A stretch of 64,000 nucleotides of DNA from Salinarimonas soli (lineage in GTDB: Bacteria > Pseudomonadota > Alphaproteobacteria > Rhizobiales > Beijerinckiaceae): assembly GCF_008386575.1 (NCBI RefSeq), contig NZ_VUOA01000024.1, positions 1-64,000 of the forward strand, written 5' to 3'. The notes under the pieces were generated by a model. The model worked only from the letters and a program-made list of their open reading frames with translations, did no database searches and had not been told where the DNA came from. The translations under genes were made by a program, and so were the position numbers. Numbering within the stretch: the first letter of the stretch is position 1; each line of letters starts with the position of its first letter. Positions 17,298 to 26,434 of this stretch are shown here, one piece after another.

Positions 17298-17323
17298 AAC
17301 CGGCGTGGGGGGTGCGCGGTTCC
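17298..17323 (-). promoter_or_regulatory. EcfG-like promoter of the 17274 gene
   Basis: Minus strand: GGAAC (17323-17319), 17-bp spacer, GGTT (17301-17298). The consensus for the general-stress sigma factor EcfG is GGAAC-N16/17-CGTT, so the -10 has one mismatch. Transcription would begin about 15 bases before the ATG. Confidence 0.5.
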
Positions 17324-17426
17324 GGTCGCGCTTGGGGCCCTCGGGGAGACGCGCCAGGCGGCCTGCGAGAATGCGCGGCTTGCCGAAGGCCCCGGCCGGG
17401 GCCTAGGCTCCGGCGCCCTTGAGCTC

Positions 17427-18374
17427 ATGCCCGGAACCCCCATGCTCGATGCTTCCGCCGCCGGCGTCTACGTGATCGCGCCCACCCCCTTCCACGACGA
17501 CGGCCGCGTCGACGAGGCCTCCACGGACCGGATGACCGACTTCTTCATGGAGGCGGGCTGCACCGGCATCACGGCGCTCGGCATGATGGGCGAGGCGCCT
17601 AAGCTCGAGCACGCGGAGGCGCTCGCCATCGCGACCCGGATCATCCGGCGCGCCAGCATCCCCGTGGTGGTGGGCGTCTCGGCCCCGGGCTTCGCGGCCA
17701 TGCGGGCCCTGGCCCGCCCCGCGATGGACGCGGGCGCGGCGGGGGTGATGATCGCCCCGCCCTCGTCGCTTCGCACCGACGACCAGATCGTGGGCTATTA
17801 CGCCGGGGCCATCGAGGCGATCGGCGCCGACATCCCCGTGGTGATCCAGGATTATCCCCTCGCGATCGGCGTCGTCATGACGCCAGGCGTCATCCGCCGC
17901 ATCGTCCAGGCCAACCCGTCCTGCGTCATGCTCAAGCACGAGGACTGGCCGGGGCTGGAGAAGATCTCGCAGCTCCGCGGCTTCCAGGCCGACGGCTCCA
18001 TGCGGCCGATCTCGATTCTGTGCGGCAATGGCGGGCTCTTCCTCGACTTCGAGATGGAGCGCGGCGCCGACGGCGCCATGACGGGCTACGCCTTCCCCGA
18101 CATGCTCGCCGACGTGGTGCGCCTGTCGCGGGAGGGCCGGCGCGACGCCGCCCACGATCTCTTCGACGCCCATCTTCCCCTAATCCGCTACGAGCAGCAG
18201 CCCAACATCGGCCTTGCGGTGCGCAAATACGTGCTCAAGCGGCGCGGCATCCTCGCGAGCGACGCGCAACGCAAGCCCGGCGGCTCCCTCAGCGCCGCCG
18301 CGCGGGCCGAGGTGGACTACCTCCTCACCCGGGTCGCCCGCGGCGACGCCCGCGCGGGCAAGCTCGCGGCGTGA
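17427..18374 (+). CDS. dihydrodipicolinate synthase/N-acetylneuraminate lyase family aldolase
   Basis: A 315-aa TIM-barrel class I aldolase. The N-terminus GVYVIAPTPFHDDGRVDEAS and GITALGMMGEAPKLEHAEA are typical. The catalytic Tyr is likely in VIQDYPLAIG and the Schiff-base Lys in CVMLKHEDWPG. The GMMGEAPKL loop differs from the GTTGE of true DapA, so the substrate is probably another 2-oxo acid. It is isolated: the upstream genes are divergent and the uvsE partner converges on it, overlapping its last 58 bp. An in-frame ATG at 17442 is an alternative start. Confidence 0.85.
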   Translation: MPGTPMLDASAAGVYVIAPTPFHDDGRVDEASTDRMTDFFMEAGCTGITALGMMGEAPKLEHAEALAIATRIIRRASIPVVVGVSAPGFAAMRALARPAMDAGAAGVMIAPPSSLRTDDQIVGYYAGAIEAIGADIPVVIQDYPLAIGVVMTPGVIRRIVQANPSCVMLKHEDWPGLEKISQLRGFQADGSMRPISILCGNGGLFLDFEMERGADGAMTGYAFPDMLADVVRLSREGRRDAAHDLFDAHLPLIRYEQQPNIGLAVRKYVLKRRGILASDAQRKPGGSLSAAARAEVDYLLTRVARGDARAGKLAA

Positions 18375-18853
18375 CGTGCCTTTTCCCCTCCCCCTTGCGG
18401 GGAGGGGTTAGGGGTGGGGGTCGAGACGCTATCCGCCGTCGGTCCAGAAGAGGGCTGTATAGGCGTGCGTGCTCCCTGCCTCCCCGCCAGCTCCGACTTT
18501 CCGACCCCCACCCCCAACCCCTCCCCGCAAGGGGGAGGGGAGATGGCGGCCCACCAGCCGGCATAGACCGTGTTGCGCGCCATCCGGCGGTTGAGGTCCG
18601 GCGCCCCGTCGTCCCACCAGACCGGCCCGCGCTCGCCCAAGGCCCGCTTGGCCGCATCGACCCGCGCCCGCGCCGCCTTGAGCACCTCCGCATTCCCGGC
18701 CCGCAATGCCGCGCCGACGGCACGTCGCGCGTCCATCAATTTGGCGACGAGAGCCGCGCGCTCGGGCTCGGGAAGGAACGGGTTCGCCCGGCGCCAGAGG
18801 CGGCCGCGCACCACGAGGTAGCGTCCGTCGGGCGTGACGGGCGGCCCGCTCAT
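18317..18853 (-). CDS. uvsE-coupled small protein with a repeat-derived C-terminus
   Basis: 178 aa as read. Residues 1-104 (VTPDGRYLVVRGRLWRRANP...GPVWWDDGAPDLNRRMARNT) are an Arg/Ala-rich soluble protein whose ATG overlaps the uvsE stop (ATGA); I recall similar proteins next to uvsE in related genera. From about residue 105 the frame runs into the 157-bp repeat (18385-18541), and residues ~157-178 are antisense to the DapA-like gene. The normal stop has been lost to the repeat, so the tail is probably not functional. No domain of known function recognised. Confidence 0.7.
   Translation of the reverse strand: MSGPPVTPDGRYLVVRGRLWRRANPFLPEPERAALVAKLMDARRAVGAALRAGNAEVLKAARARVDAAKRALGERGPVWWDDGAPDLNRRMARNTVYAGWWAAISPPPCGEGLGVGVGKSELAGRQGARTPIQPSSGPTADSVSTPTPNPSPQGGGEKARHAASLPARASPRATRVRR
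18385..18541. repeat. repeat family B, copy 1 (~157 bp, ~38-bp terminal inverted repeats)
   Basis: The left arm CCCCTCCCCCTTGCGGGGAG continues through GGGTTAGGGGTGGGGGTCG. The right arm is its reverse complement with about one or two changes, ending at 18541. Each arm itself contains a CCCTCCCC-TTGC-GGGGAGGG hairpin. The ~75-bp centre (CGTCGGTCCAGAAGAGGGCT...CCAGCTCCGACTTTCC) is closely similar to the centre of copy 2 at 43780-43939, in the same orientation. No transposase. Confidence 0.85.
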
Positions 18854-19929
18854 TCGGCTGCGTCGCGAAGGTCCGGCGGCAGGATGAGCCCCGCCCGCGC
18901 CGGCACGGCCTGCCCCGCCACGTGGGCCGCGATGCCCTCGGAGGCGAGGTTCTTGAACTTCGCCTCGATCTCGAAATCCGACCAGGCGAGATGCCGGCCG
19001 ACGAGATCGTTCACGGGCCCGTTCCACATCATGTCCGAATGGGCCCGCAGATCCTTCGCCGTGATGCCGGCCCCCATGAGGGTCGCGAAGTCGGGACGGA
19101 CGTCCGGGTCGTGGTCGACGAGGAGATCCTCCCGCGACACGCTGATGTGGCTCAGGGGCCGCACCTCGCGCCAGGACTCGACGATGCGCGCGATGCGGGG
19201 ATCGTCGGGCTCGATGTACTCGCCCCGGCTCGCGATCCAGTGATGGTGGAGATCGAGGACGATGGGCAGGGTGTCGGTCAGGGGCAGGAGGTCGTCGAGG
19301 CCGTAGGAGGTCTCGTCGTTCTCGACCGTGAGCAGGTCGCGCGCGGCCGCCGACACCTTGGACAACCCCACCCGGAAGCCCTTGACGCCCGGCGCCCGCG
19401 CCCCGCCATGGATGTTGATGTGGGCGCCGTGCGGATGCCAGCCGCCGGCATAGCCGAGCATCGCCATGATCTCGGTGTGGTACTCGACCTCCTCGATCGC
19501 GTTCTTGAGCGCGCTCTCGCTCAACGTGGAGAGGACGCAGAACTGGCCCGGATGCATGGAGAGGCGGATCTCCGCCTCGCGCGCCCGTTGGCCCGCCTCC
19601 GCGAGGCTCGTCTCGATGAGCGAGCGCAGGTCGCCGTCGCGGTAGAAGTCGCGCGCTACCGGGTGGGTGTAGCCGGGAAGGATCTGGCTTGCCAGACGCA
19701 GGAGGCGTTCCGGCCGCGGTCGTCCCGCCACCCACTCGATCTGCCGGCGCACGGCCTCGAGATTATGGGCCACCACGGCGGCGACCTTGTCGTAGGCGGC
19801 CCCCGGCCCGAGCCGCCCCAGATAGGCCATGGTGACCATGGTGATGTTCATCCGCTTCGCCTCGGCGGCGTCGCCGTCCGCGGGGATGAACTTGCAGCAG
19901 AAGCCGAGCCTGGAATCTTCGTGGGTCAT
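18850..19929 (-). CDS. uvsE: UV DNA damage endonuclease
   Basis: TIM-barrel endonuclease nicking 5' of UV photoproducts (and some abasic sites), giving a repair route independent of UvrABC. 359 aa from the ATG at 19929. The motifs RLGFCCKFIPADGDAAEAKRMN near the start, EIRLSMHPGQFCVLS, EVEYHTEIMAMLGYAGGWHPHGA and VLDLHHHWIASRGEY supply the metal-binding His/Glu set of the family. It overlaps the downstream partner by ATGA. In-frame codons upstream of 19929 are unlikely to be coding. Confidence 0.94.
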   Translation of the reverse strand: MTHEDSRLGFCCKFIPADGDAAEAKRMNITMVTMAYLGRLGPGAAYDKVAAVVAHNLEAVRRQIEWVAGRPRPERLLRLASQILPGYTHPVARDFYRDGDLRSLIETSLAEAGQRAREAEIRLSMHPGQFCVLSTLSESALKNAIEEVEYHTEIMAMLGYAGGWHPHGAHINIHGGARAPGVKGFRVGLSKVSAAARDLLTVENDETSYGLDDLLPLTDTLPIVLDLHHHWIASRGEYIEPDDPRIARIVESWREVRPLSHISVSREDLLVDHDPDVRPDFATLMGAGITAKDLRAHSDMMWNGPVNDLVGRHLAWSDFEIEAKFKNLASEGIAAHVAGQAVPARAGLILPPDLRDAAE

Positions 19930-20090
19930 GGACCTTAAACGCGTCACGATCGCCCCGGGATCACCCGCCGACACGATTTGACGCGCTGGCTCGCCCCCGG
20001 TCGTCCGGCCCAAGCATCACGACGCGAGGGTGCGGGTCTTTACCTCGCGGGGTCAGGATCGGGCGATCGCGAGCGACATCGAAACCTTGC

Positions 20091-20115
20091 GGAACCTAGG
20101 CCGCTTCGGCTCGTT
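20091..20115 (+). promoter_or_regulatory. EcfG promoter (perfect consensus) of the 20206 gene
   Basis: GGAAC at 20091-20095, a 16-bp spacer and CGTT at 20112-20115: an exact match to the alphaproteobacterial general stress sigma factor EcfG consensus. It lies ~90 bp before the start codon. Confidence 0.75.
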
Positions 20116-20205
20116 GATCCCGGCAGAGCGTCGATCGTGGGGGCCGTTCATCGTTCCCCGCCCGTCGGAGCGCTTGATCGTTCCTCGATGAAGGAGACTG
20201 ACCCC

Positions 20206-20601
20206 ATGAAGAAGCTCATGATCGCGGCCGCCGCGGCTGCCCTCCTGGCCGGCCCGGCCCTCGCCCAGACCACCACCGCCCCCGCCTCGAACCCCAACAC
20301 CCAGACCCAGGGCAACAACCCGCATCTGGGCGGCGACAACCAGGACGCCGGCGGCCCGGCCGGCCGCGCCAGCGGCACCCGCGCCCCGATGTCGAGCGGC
20401 ACGATGGTGGCCCCGTCCACCACGGGCACGGTTCGCTCCGCCGATCCGGCCGCGACGGCCGACCCGCTGACCCGCACCCAGGGCAACCCGGATTCGCGCG
20501 GCGGCCCGCTGACCCCGTCCTTCCAGCAGGGCGACAACCAGCAGGCCGGCGGCCCGGCCAACGAGCTCAACACGCAGACCGGCGGCGCTCCCCGCCGCTA
20601 A
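20206..20601 (+). CDS. small secreted Gly/Asn/Thr-rich protein, function unknown
   Basis: 131 aa. The signal peptide MKKLMIAAAAAALLAGPALAQ is followed by a low-complexity mature part. Short units recur: TQTQGNNPHLGGDNQDAGGPA, later TRTQGNPDSRGGPL and QQGDNQQAGGPANEL. It is probably a disordered periplasmic or exported stress protein. AAGGAG precedes the ATG at 20206. Behind a perfect EcfG promoter, so expected to rise under general stress (inference). Confidence 0.78.
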   Translation: MKKLMIAAAAAALLAGPALAQTTTAPASNPNTQTQGNNPHLGGDNQDAGGPAGRASGTRAPMSSGTMVAPSTTGTVRSADPAATADPLTRTQGNPDSRGGPLTPSFQQGDNQQAGGPANELNTQTGGAPRR

Positions 20602-20661
20602 GGCCGATCTCTGACGCGAGGGGCGCGCCCGGTCTCGGGCGCGCCTTCTCATGTTCCGCGT

Positions 20662-20997
20662 TCAGGCCGGCAGGGCCCGCACGATGGCGGCCTCGGCATA
20701 AGGCTTGGCGATGAAGGGCACGGCGCCCAGCTCCGCCGGCAGCTCGCTGCGGAGCGAGCCCGAGACGAAGACGAACGGGATGCATTGGGCGCGCAGCGCC
20801 TGCGCGACGGGAAAGCTCTTGCCATCGGTGAGATCGACGTCGAGAAGGGCGAAATCGATCCCGCGGCCGAGCTCGGCGAGCCCGTCACGACGCGAGGCGC
20901 AGACCGACACGACCTCGTGCCCGGCATCCTCCACGATCGCCTGGAGGTCGAAGGCGATGAGAGGGTCGTCCTCGACGATCAGCACCCGCTTTGCCAT
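20662..20997 (-). CDS. single-domain response regulator
   Basis: 111 aa consisting only of a receiver domain: VLIVEDDPLIAFDLQAIVEDAG at the N-terminus, phospho-acceptor in FALLDVDLTDG, a Ser/Thr switch residue in FVFVSGSLRS and the conserved Lys in FIAKPYAEA. No output domain. In alphaproteobacteria such regulators act as phosphate sinks or partners of hybrid or HWE kinases. No kinase is directly coupled to it; several lie within the next 6 kb. Confidence 0.92.
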   Translation of the reverse strand: MAKRVLIVEDDPLIAFDLQAIVEDAGHEVVSVCASRRDGLAELGRGIDFALLDVDLTDGKSFPVAQALRAQCIPFVFVSGSLRSELPAELGAVPFIAKPYAEAAIVRALPA

Positions 20998-21151
20998 TCC
21001 GGCTCTCCCCCTGACGCAACCGTCCCGCACCATCGGCCGGGCTGCCGGATCAACCCCGAGAACCGCGGCGCCGTTGCTCGCGAGAGGGGCGATCACTCAA
21101 ATTGTCGGCATTCATGGTTGAGGGATGGTTAATGCCGCGCCCGGCCGCCCG

Positions 21152-22417
21152 CTATTGCGAAAGTGAGATCTGCCCCGTGCCCGGACCGACCCCTTTCGGC
21201 ACGGGGATGTCGGTGGCCGCGTAATCCGTGTTCAGCACGAGGTTGGGCCCGTCCGAGAGCTTCAGGCGCCGCGCCACGATCACGGTATAGGCCGAGAGGT
21301 CCGCCACGGGGCGCTTGGCATCGACGAGGAGGTGGCCGCGCGGCAGGTAGATGGTGCCGAGTAGCAGGCGGGCATTGTCGCTCGTGATCCGGAAGTCGCG
21401 GTCGAGGGGCGCCGTCGGATCCTCGAAGAACAGGAGGCCCGCGAGGGCGCCGTCGCGCATCGCCGTGAGGCTGATCTCGGACTCGGGCCTGAAATCCACC
21501 ACCGCCGCGTCGCCGCGGAAATAGAAGCTCGTGTTGCGCCCCGTGACACGGCCGCCCTTGTCGACCCGGAACGGGCCGTTGGCGATCACGTAGACGCCCG
21601 ACAGCAGGGTGACGCTCGCGCCGTCGGTGATCTGGAGCCCGCCGCAATAGAGGCCGGGCGCGAGGGTTTCGTTGGTGTTCACGATCCGCGGCGGCGCCCC
21701 GGCGGCGCAGGAGCCGGCGCTCGGCGTCTGGCGACCCTGGAGTGGGTCCGGCATCGCCGGGCAATCGGTGAGCGGCTGTGGCTCGAAGCTGGATCCCTTC
21801 CCGAACCGCCCGCCCGCCGAGCAGATGAGCCCCGCCCGCATCACGGCGTCCGCGTCGACGCGAAGACCCTGCGCGCTGCTGGAATTCGAGTAGATGGCGC
21901 AGCGCTCGGCGGTGATGCGGGCCGACTTGTCGAGGTGGAGCGCCTTCTCCTGCGTGCGCTCCAGGGCGACGACGCAGACCGGCAGCGACCCGCTCACCCG
22001 CGCGACGGCGCGCACCGTCACGGTCTGGAGCTGGTCGGTGAGGATGCGGGTGAAGATGGGGCTGACCTCCGCCGTGAGGTCGACCTGGACCGCGTTGCGG
22101 GCTGCGTTGACGGAGGCGGCGACCGCCGGGCGGGACGCGCCTGCGAGCGCCGGCGCACCCAGGACATAGGCTTCCGCGACGCGCGAGATGTGCTGCGACG
22201 TGGGGCTCGCGATCCGCAGCTCGCGGGCGGAAGCGAGCGCCGCCCCGTCGGCCACGGCCTGCAGCTTCGCCCGTTGATTGTACCAGGTCGACATATCGAC
22301 GGCGACCGCCACCGCGCTCACCAGGGGCACGAGCGCGAGGGCGAGGACGAGGGCGACGCCCCCGCCGCGGTCCCGGCGGAAGCGGCCGGCCAGGGTGGCG
22401 GCGCGCGGCAGGATCAT
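21152..22417 (-). CDS. TadE/TadG-family pilus assembly or Flp-type envelope protein
   Basis: 421 aa. An Arg-rich N-terminus is followed by one hydrophobic helix (GGGVALVLALALVPLVSAVAV, residues ~18-38) and DMSTWYNQRAKLQAVADGAALA, the TadE-like start of TadG-type proteins. The long extracytoplasmic part contains cysteines but no von Willebrand A domain that I can see. Other tad genes are absent from the window. Its ATG overlaps the stop of the upstream hybrid kinase (ATGA), an unusual pairing. Confidence 0.82.
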   Translation of the reverse strand: MILPRAATLAGRFRRDRGGGVALVLALALVPLVSAVAVAVDMSTWYNQRAKLQAVADGAALASARELRIASPTSQHISRVAEAYVLGAPALAGASRPAVAASVNAARNAVQVDLTAEVSPIFTRILTDQLQTVTVRAVARVSGSLPVCVVALERTQEKALHLDKSARITAERCAIYSNSSSAQGLRVDADAVMRAGLICSAGGRFGKGSSFEPQPLTDCPAMPDPLQGRQTPSAGSCAAGAPPRIVNTNETLAPGLYCGGLQITDGASVTLLSGVYVIANGPFRVDKGGRVTGRNTSFYFRGDAAVVDFRPESEISLTAMRDGALAGLLFFEDPTAPLDRDFRITSDNARLLLGTIYLPRGHLLVDAKRPVADLSAYTVIVARRLKLSDGPNLVLNTDYAATDIPVPKGVGPGTGQISLSQ

Positions 22418-23589
22418 GTGCCGTAGGCCCGTGCGGCAAGCGCGGTGGGCAGCAGGAGGCGGGCGACGGTGCCCTCCCCCGAGCTGTCGATCTCCAGGGT
22501 GCCGCCATGGAGCTCGGCGATACGCTTCACCATCGGCAGGCCGAGGCCCAGGCCCTCCGAGGCCCGGGTCAGCGGATCCATGCCCTGACCGAAGGGCTCC
22601 AGGCAGCGGCGCAGCCGGGCGGGGTCGATCCCCGGGCCGTGATCCCGCACCTCGATGCCGGCCTCGTCCCCGCGGCGCAGGACCGCCAGCTCCACCGCGC
22701 TACCGAGGGCGTGGGCGAGGGCGTTGGCGATGAGCTCGCCGAGCGCCGTCGAGATCTGGCCGACGTCGGCGGCGAGCAGCGCGTCGTCCGGGCTCTCGGC
22801 AAGTCGCAGCGCGACACCGGCCCGGCGCGCCGCCGCCTGCCAGACCCGCACCACCTCGTCGGCGACGTGGCTCGCCCGGACGGTCTCGGCGTCGATGCGC
22901 AGGGGCTCGGCGGAGAGCCGGGCGAAATAGAACACCCGCCGCAGGACCTCGTTGAGGCCCTTGGCGGAGGTGACGATCTGCTCCACGCAATCGGCCAGCG
23001 AACTGCCGGCGATGGACCCGCCGGACGCCGTGGCGCGCAGGATCTCGCAATAGCCCACGATGCCGTTGAGCGGCGTGCGGGTCTCGTGCTGGAGGAGGGT
23101 GAGAAGCGTGGTGCGCAGATCGCGCGCCCGCTCGGCCTCGTCCCGCGCCGCGCGAACGTCGCCTTCCATGCGACTTCCGCGCAGGACGTAGCGCAGCTGA
23201 TAGGCGAGAAGGCGCCAGTTCACGGGTTTCACCGCGAAGGACGTGGCGCCGACCTCGTAGGCACGGTCGATCGCGAACATGTCGTCCCGGCTCGTGATCA
23301 CCACCACCGGCAGATGGGCGTGCCGCTCGCTCGTGCGGATGCGCTCCACGAGCCCGAAGCCGTTGAGGACCGGCATCTCCAGATCGCTGAGCACGAGATC
23401 GAAGGCGGGTTCGCGTTCGAGGATGGCCCAGGCCTCCTCCCCGTCCGCCGCCGTGACGATGGTTCCGCCCGGATGGGCGAGCTGCGCGATCGCGAACTCA
23501 CGCATGATGGGATCGTCGTCCGCCACCAGAACCCTGGTCGGTCGGTCGAAGAGGTAGACGGCTCCCGCGGCGGTGATGGACAGAAGCAT
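22414..23589 (-). CDS. hybrid protein: N-terminal receiver and C-terminal histidine kinase
   Basis: 391 aa, soluble. The receiver occupies residues ~19-130 (VLVADDDPIMREF; Asp69 in LVLSDLEMP; Lys121 in FAVKPVNW). It is followed by a coiled linker, a HisKA helix with His168 in LLQHETRTPLNG, and an HATPase domain (N-box LGELIANALAHAL, DHGPGIDP, GLGLGLPMVKRIAELHGG). The order REC-HisKA-HATPase implies the kinase is controlled by phosphorylation of its own receiver. Translationally coupled to the TadG-like gene. Divergent from the kinase at 23718. Confidence 0.92.
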   Translation of the reverse strand: MLLSITAAGAVYLFDRPTRVLVADDDPIMREFAIAQLAHPGGTIVTAADGEEAWAILEREPAFDLVLSDLEMPVLNGFGLVERIRTSERHAHLPVVVITSRDDMFAIDRAYEVGATSFAVKPVNWRLLAYQLRYVLRGSRMEGDVRAARDEAERARDLRTTLLTLLQHETRTPLNGIVGYCEILRATASGGSIAGSSLADCVEQIVTSAKGLNEVLRRVFYFARLSAEPLRIDAETVRASHVADEVVRVWQAAARRAGVALRLAESPDDALLAADVGQISTALGELIANALAHALGSAVELAVLRRGDEAGIEVRDHGPGIDPARLRRCLEPFGQGMDPLTRASEGLGLGLPMVKRIAELHGGTLEIDSSGEGTVARLLLPTALAARAYGT

Positions 23590-23717
23590 GGTCTCGTTTC
23601 GCGCGACGATAGAAAACCCATAGCCGCCGAACCGATAAGTCGGGGTTAAATGCTTGGGTTAAGGCAATCCTTACCGAGCCTGCGAATGATCGGGCTCGTC
23701 CACATGTTTTGGCCCCG

Positions 23718-26417
23718 ATGACCGGAACCCTCGCGCCGCGCCGCTCGATCAATGCCAAGCTCGGGCGCCTCGTGCTCGTGGCCGTCGGCGTCGCTTCGAC
23801 GGTGGTGGCGGGCCTCGGCATCTGGGGGGAGACCGAGCGCTACGCGGCCGACAAGCGGGAGCGCCTGCTCGCCACCGCGCAGGTCTTCGCCGCCGCCACC
23901 GGCAGCGCGGTGGCGGCGGGCGACCGCCGGGCCGTGATCGAGACGTTCCGGGCCATGCGCAGGGTCGACGGGCTCCTCTACGCGGCGCTGGAGGACCTCG
24001 AGGGCGTCGTGATCGCCGATCTCGGCGGCACGGTGCGCCTCGACGGGGACCTCGACCTGAGCGACGGCGCGCGGCCCTCGCCCCTCGACGTGATCGCGAC
24101 GCGCACGATGAAGGTGGCCGTGGACGTGGTCCATGCCACCGTTCCCGTCGGGCGCATCGTCGTGGTGAGCGACACGAGCGACCTGGCGGGCCGGTTCCGC
24201 GACGTGCTGGTGCTCGCCGTGCTCGGGGCGGGGCTCGCGATGGCGATCGGGCTCGTCATCGCCGTACGGCTGCAGCGCTCGATCACCCGGCCGCTGGTGC
24301 GCCTCACCGGCACGATGGCCGCCATCGGCCGGAATCACGATTACGGCGCCGCGGTCGAGGTGGCCGGCGACGACGAGGTCGCCGTCCTGGCCGGGGGCTT
24401 CAACCGCATGATCGCCGAGATCCGCGAGCGCGACGATCGGCTCGCCCGCCATCGCGAACGCCTGGAGCAGGAGGTGGCCGAGCGCACTGCCGACCTGCGC
24501 CACGCCAAGGAGGCGGCCGAGGCCGCCAACGGGGCGAAGTCGGACTTCCTCGCCACGATGAGCCACGAGATCCGAACGCCGATGAACGGCATGATGGTCA
24601 TGGCGGAGCTGCTTGCCGCCGCCGACCTGCCCGAGCGCCAGCGCCGCTATGCCGAGGTGATCGCGCGCTCCGGGCAGAGCCTGCTCGCGATCATCGACGA
24701 CATCCTCGACCTTGCGAAGGTCGAGGCCGGCAAGCTGGAGCTGGAGCGCATCGCGGTCGACCCGCGCGAGGTGCTGGAGACCGTCACCACGCTGTTCGGC
24801 GAGCGGGCCGCGGGGCAGGGCCTCGACCTCGCCGTCGCGATCGCGCCCGACGTGCCCCGCCACGTGGTCAACGATCCCGTGCGGCTGACCCAGGTCCTGT
24901 CGAACCTCGTGAACAACGCCCTGAAGTTCACGCCGAAGGGCCACGTGCTGATCCGGGCCGAGCGCGTGGGCACGAGCCTGCGGCTCACGGTGAGCGACAC
25001 GGGCATCGGCATCCCCGAGGACAAGATCGGTCGCCTTTTCGACGCCTTCGCCCAGGCCGACGCCTCCACGGCGCGCCGCTTCGGCGGCACAGGGCTCGGG
25101 CTCTCGATCTGCCGGCGCCTCGTGGAGGCGATGGGCGGCGGCATCGAGGTGACGAGCCGGGTCGGGGAGGGTTCGTGCTTCGTCGTCACAATCCCGCTGG
25201 GCCATGAGCCGGTGCCCGCGCCGTCCCGCGCCGTGCCCCGGCCCCCGGTCCGGGTTCTCGTCGCGGTCGAGGGCGAGGCGACGCGGCTTGCCCTGGAGAC
25301 CGGGCTTGCGGCCGGGGGCTTCGCTCCCGCGACCCGCTCCGAGCTCGCCGACGACGAACCGGCGCATTGGATCGTCGATGCCGGGGCCCTCATGCGCTTC
25401 GGGCGCAGGCCGGGCGGCGCGGCGCGGGTGCTTGCGCTTGCCGGCATGGGGGATCGCGCGGGTCTGCAGGTGCTGGAGCGAGGGCTCGCCGACGGGCTCC
25501 TGCGCCGTCCCCTGCCGCCGAGCGAGTGGGACGCGGCCCTGCACCGTCTGGCGGCGGGGCTTCCCTTCGAGGATCGCGGCGGCGCGGCGCGCCCGTCGGA
25601 CGCCCTCCCCCGCTTCCCCGACGCTCGGGTCCTCGTCGTCGACGACGCCGCCGTGAACCGGGAGGTCGCCTGCGAGGCCCTGTCCCGCCTCGGCGTCCGG
25701 GCCGAGACCGCGGCGGACGGCCGCGAGGCCCTGGAGGCCATCGCCGAGGGCCGGTTCGATCTCGTGCTCATGGACGGCTCGATGCCCGGGCTCGACGGCT
25801 TCGAGGCGACCCGCCTCGTGCGCGCCCGCGAGCGGGCCGAGAGCCGCGCCCGCACGCCCATCGTGGCTCTCACCGCGCATGTGGTCGGGGCCGAGGCGGA
25901 GGCCTGGCGCGAGGCCGGCATGGACGGGGTGCTGCACAAGCCCTTCACCCTCGCCCGGCTCGCCGAGTGCCTCACGGCCCATATGGGGCCGGATGGCACG
26001 CGGGCACCGGCCGCGGCGAAGGTCGACGCACCGGCCGTCGATGCCCCGCTCCTCGATCCGGAGGCGCTGCGGGGCCTGGAGGACATGGCGGCCTCGGGCG
26101 GGTCGGGCTTCCTGGCCCGCGTGATCGGCCTCTATGCCGACCATGCCCCCATGGGGATGGCGGGGTTGCGGGAGGCGGCGTCGGCCGGGGCGGGCGAGCG
26201 GGTCGCGGCGGCGGCCCATGGCCTGAAATCGATGAGCCTCAACATTGGCGCCGCGGCCCTGGCGCGGCATCTTGCGGCGATTGAGAGCGACGCCCGGGGC
26301 GCGAGCGCGATTCCCGCTCCTGCCGCCCTCGACGAGGTCCAGGCCTGCCTCGACGCCACGCTCGCGGCCCTGCACGAGCGCTTCCCCGGAACGGCGCCGG
26401 CCGCGCTCGCGTCCTGA
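23718..26417 (+). CDS. membrane hybrid sensor kinase with receiver and HPt domains
   Basis: 899 aa. Transmembrane helices near residues 15-35 and 165-185 bracket a periplasmic sensor region. Then come HAMP (~187-240), a coiled coil, HisKA with His283 ([16 protein letters not shown]) and HATPase ([45 protein letters not shown]). A degenerate receiver-like section (~500-610) lacks an acceptor site. A full receiver with Asp686 ([14 protein letters not shown]) and a C-terminal HPt with His834 ([13 protein letters not shown]) follow. This is an ArcB/BarA-like phosphorelay layout. The ATG at 23718 is preferred to an in-frame TTG at 23709. Confidence 0.93.
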   Translation: MTGTLAPRRSINAKLGRLVLVAVGVASTVVAGLGIWGETERYAADKRERLLATAQVFAAATGSAVAAGDRRAVIETFRAMRRVDGLLYAALEDLEGVVIADLGGTVRLDGDLDLSDGARPSPLDVIATRTMKVAVDVVHATVPVGRIVVVSDTSDLAGRFRDVLVLAVLGAGLAMAIGLVIAVRLQRSITRPLVRLTGTMAAIGRNHDYGAAVEVAGDDEVAVLAGGFNRMIAEIRERDDRLARHRERLEQEVAERTADLRHAKEAAEAANGAKSDFLATMSHEIRTPMNGMMVMAELLAAADLPERQRRYAEVIARSGQSLLAIIDDILDLAKVEAGKLELERIAVDPREVLETVTTLFGERAAGQGLDLAVAIAPDVPRHVVNDPVRLTQVLSNLVNNALKFTPKGHVLIRAERVGTSLRLTVSDTGIGIPEDKIGRLFDAFAQADASTARRFGGTGLGLSICRRLVEAMGGGIEVTSRVGEGSCFVVTIPLGHEPVPAPSRAVPRPPVRVLVAVEGEATRLALETGLAAGGFAPATRSELADDEPAHWIVDAGALMRFGRRPGGAARVLALAGMGDRAGLQVLERGLADGLLRRPLPPSEWDAALHRLAAGLPFEDRGGAARPSDALPRFPDARVLVVDDAAVNREVACEALSRLGVRAETAADGREALEAIAEGRFDLVLMDGSMPGLDGFEATRLVRARERAESRARTPIVALTAHVVGAEAEAWREAGMDGVLHKPFTLARLAECLTAHMGPDGTRAPAAAKVDAPAVDAPLLDPEALRGLEDMAASGGSGFLARVIGLYADHAPMGMAGLREAASAGAGERVAAAAHGLKSMSLNIGAAALARHLAAIESDARGASAIPAPAALDEVQACLDATLAALHERFPGTAPAALAS

Positions 26418-26434
26418 CCCGGGCCGCACGCGAA

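Noticed and set aside
18385-18541. CRISPR-like or tandem repeat array
   Set aside because: The similarity is between inverted arms of one element, with no spacer-repeat periodicity.
23645-23665. CtrA box between the two divergent kinase genes (TTAA...TTAA)
   Set aside because: The half sites are separated by nine bases, not seven, so it does not fit the CtrA consensus.
23646-26429. 927-codon minus-strand frame opposite the hybrid kinase
   Set aside because: The plus strand carries intact HAMP, HisKA, HATPase, REC and HPt motifs; the minus frame has none.
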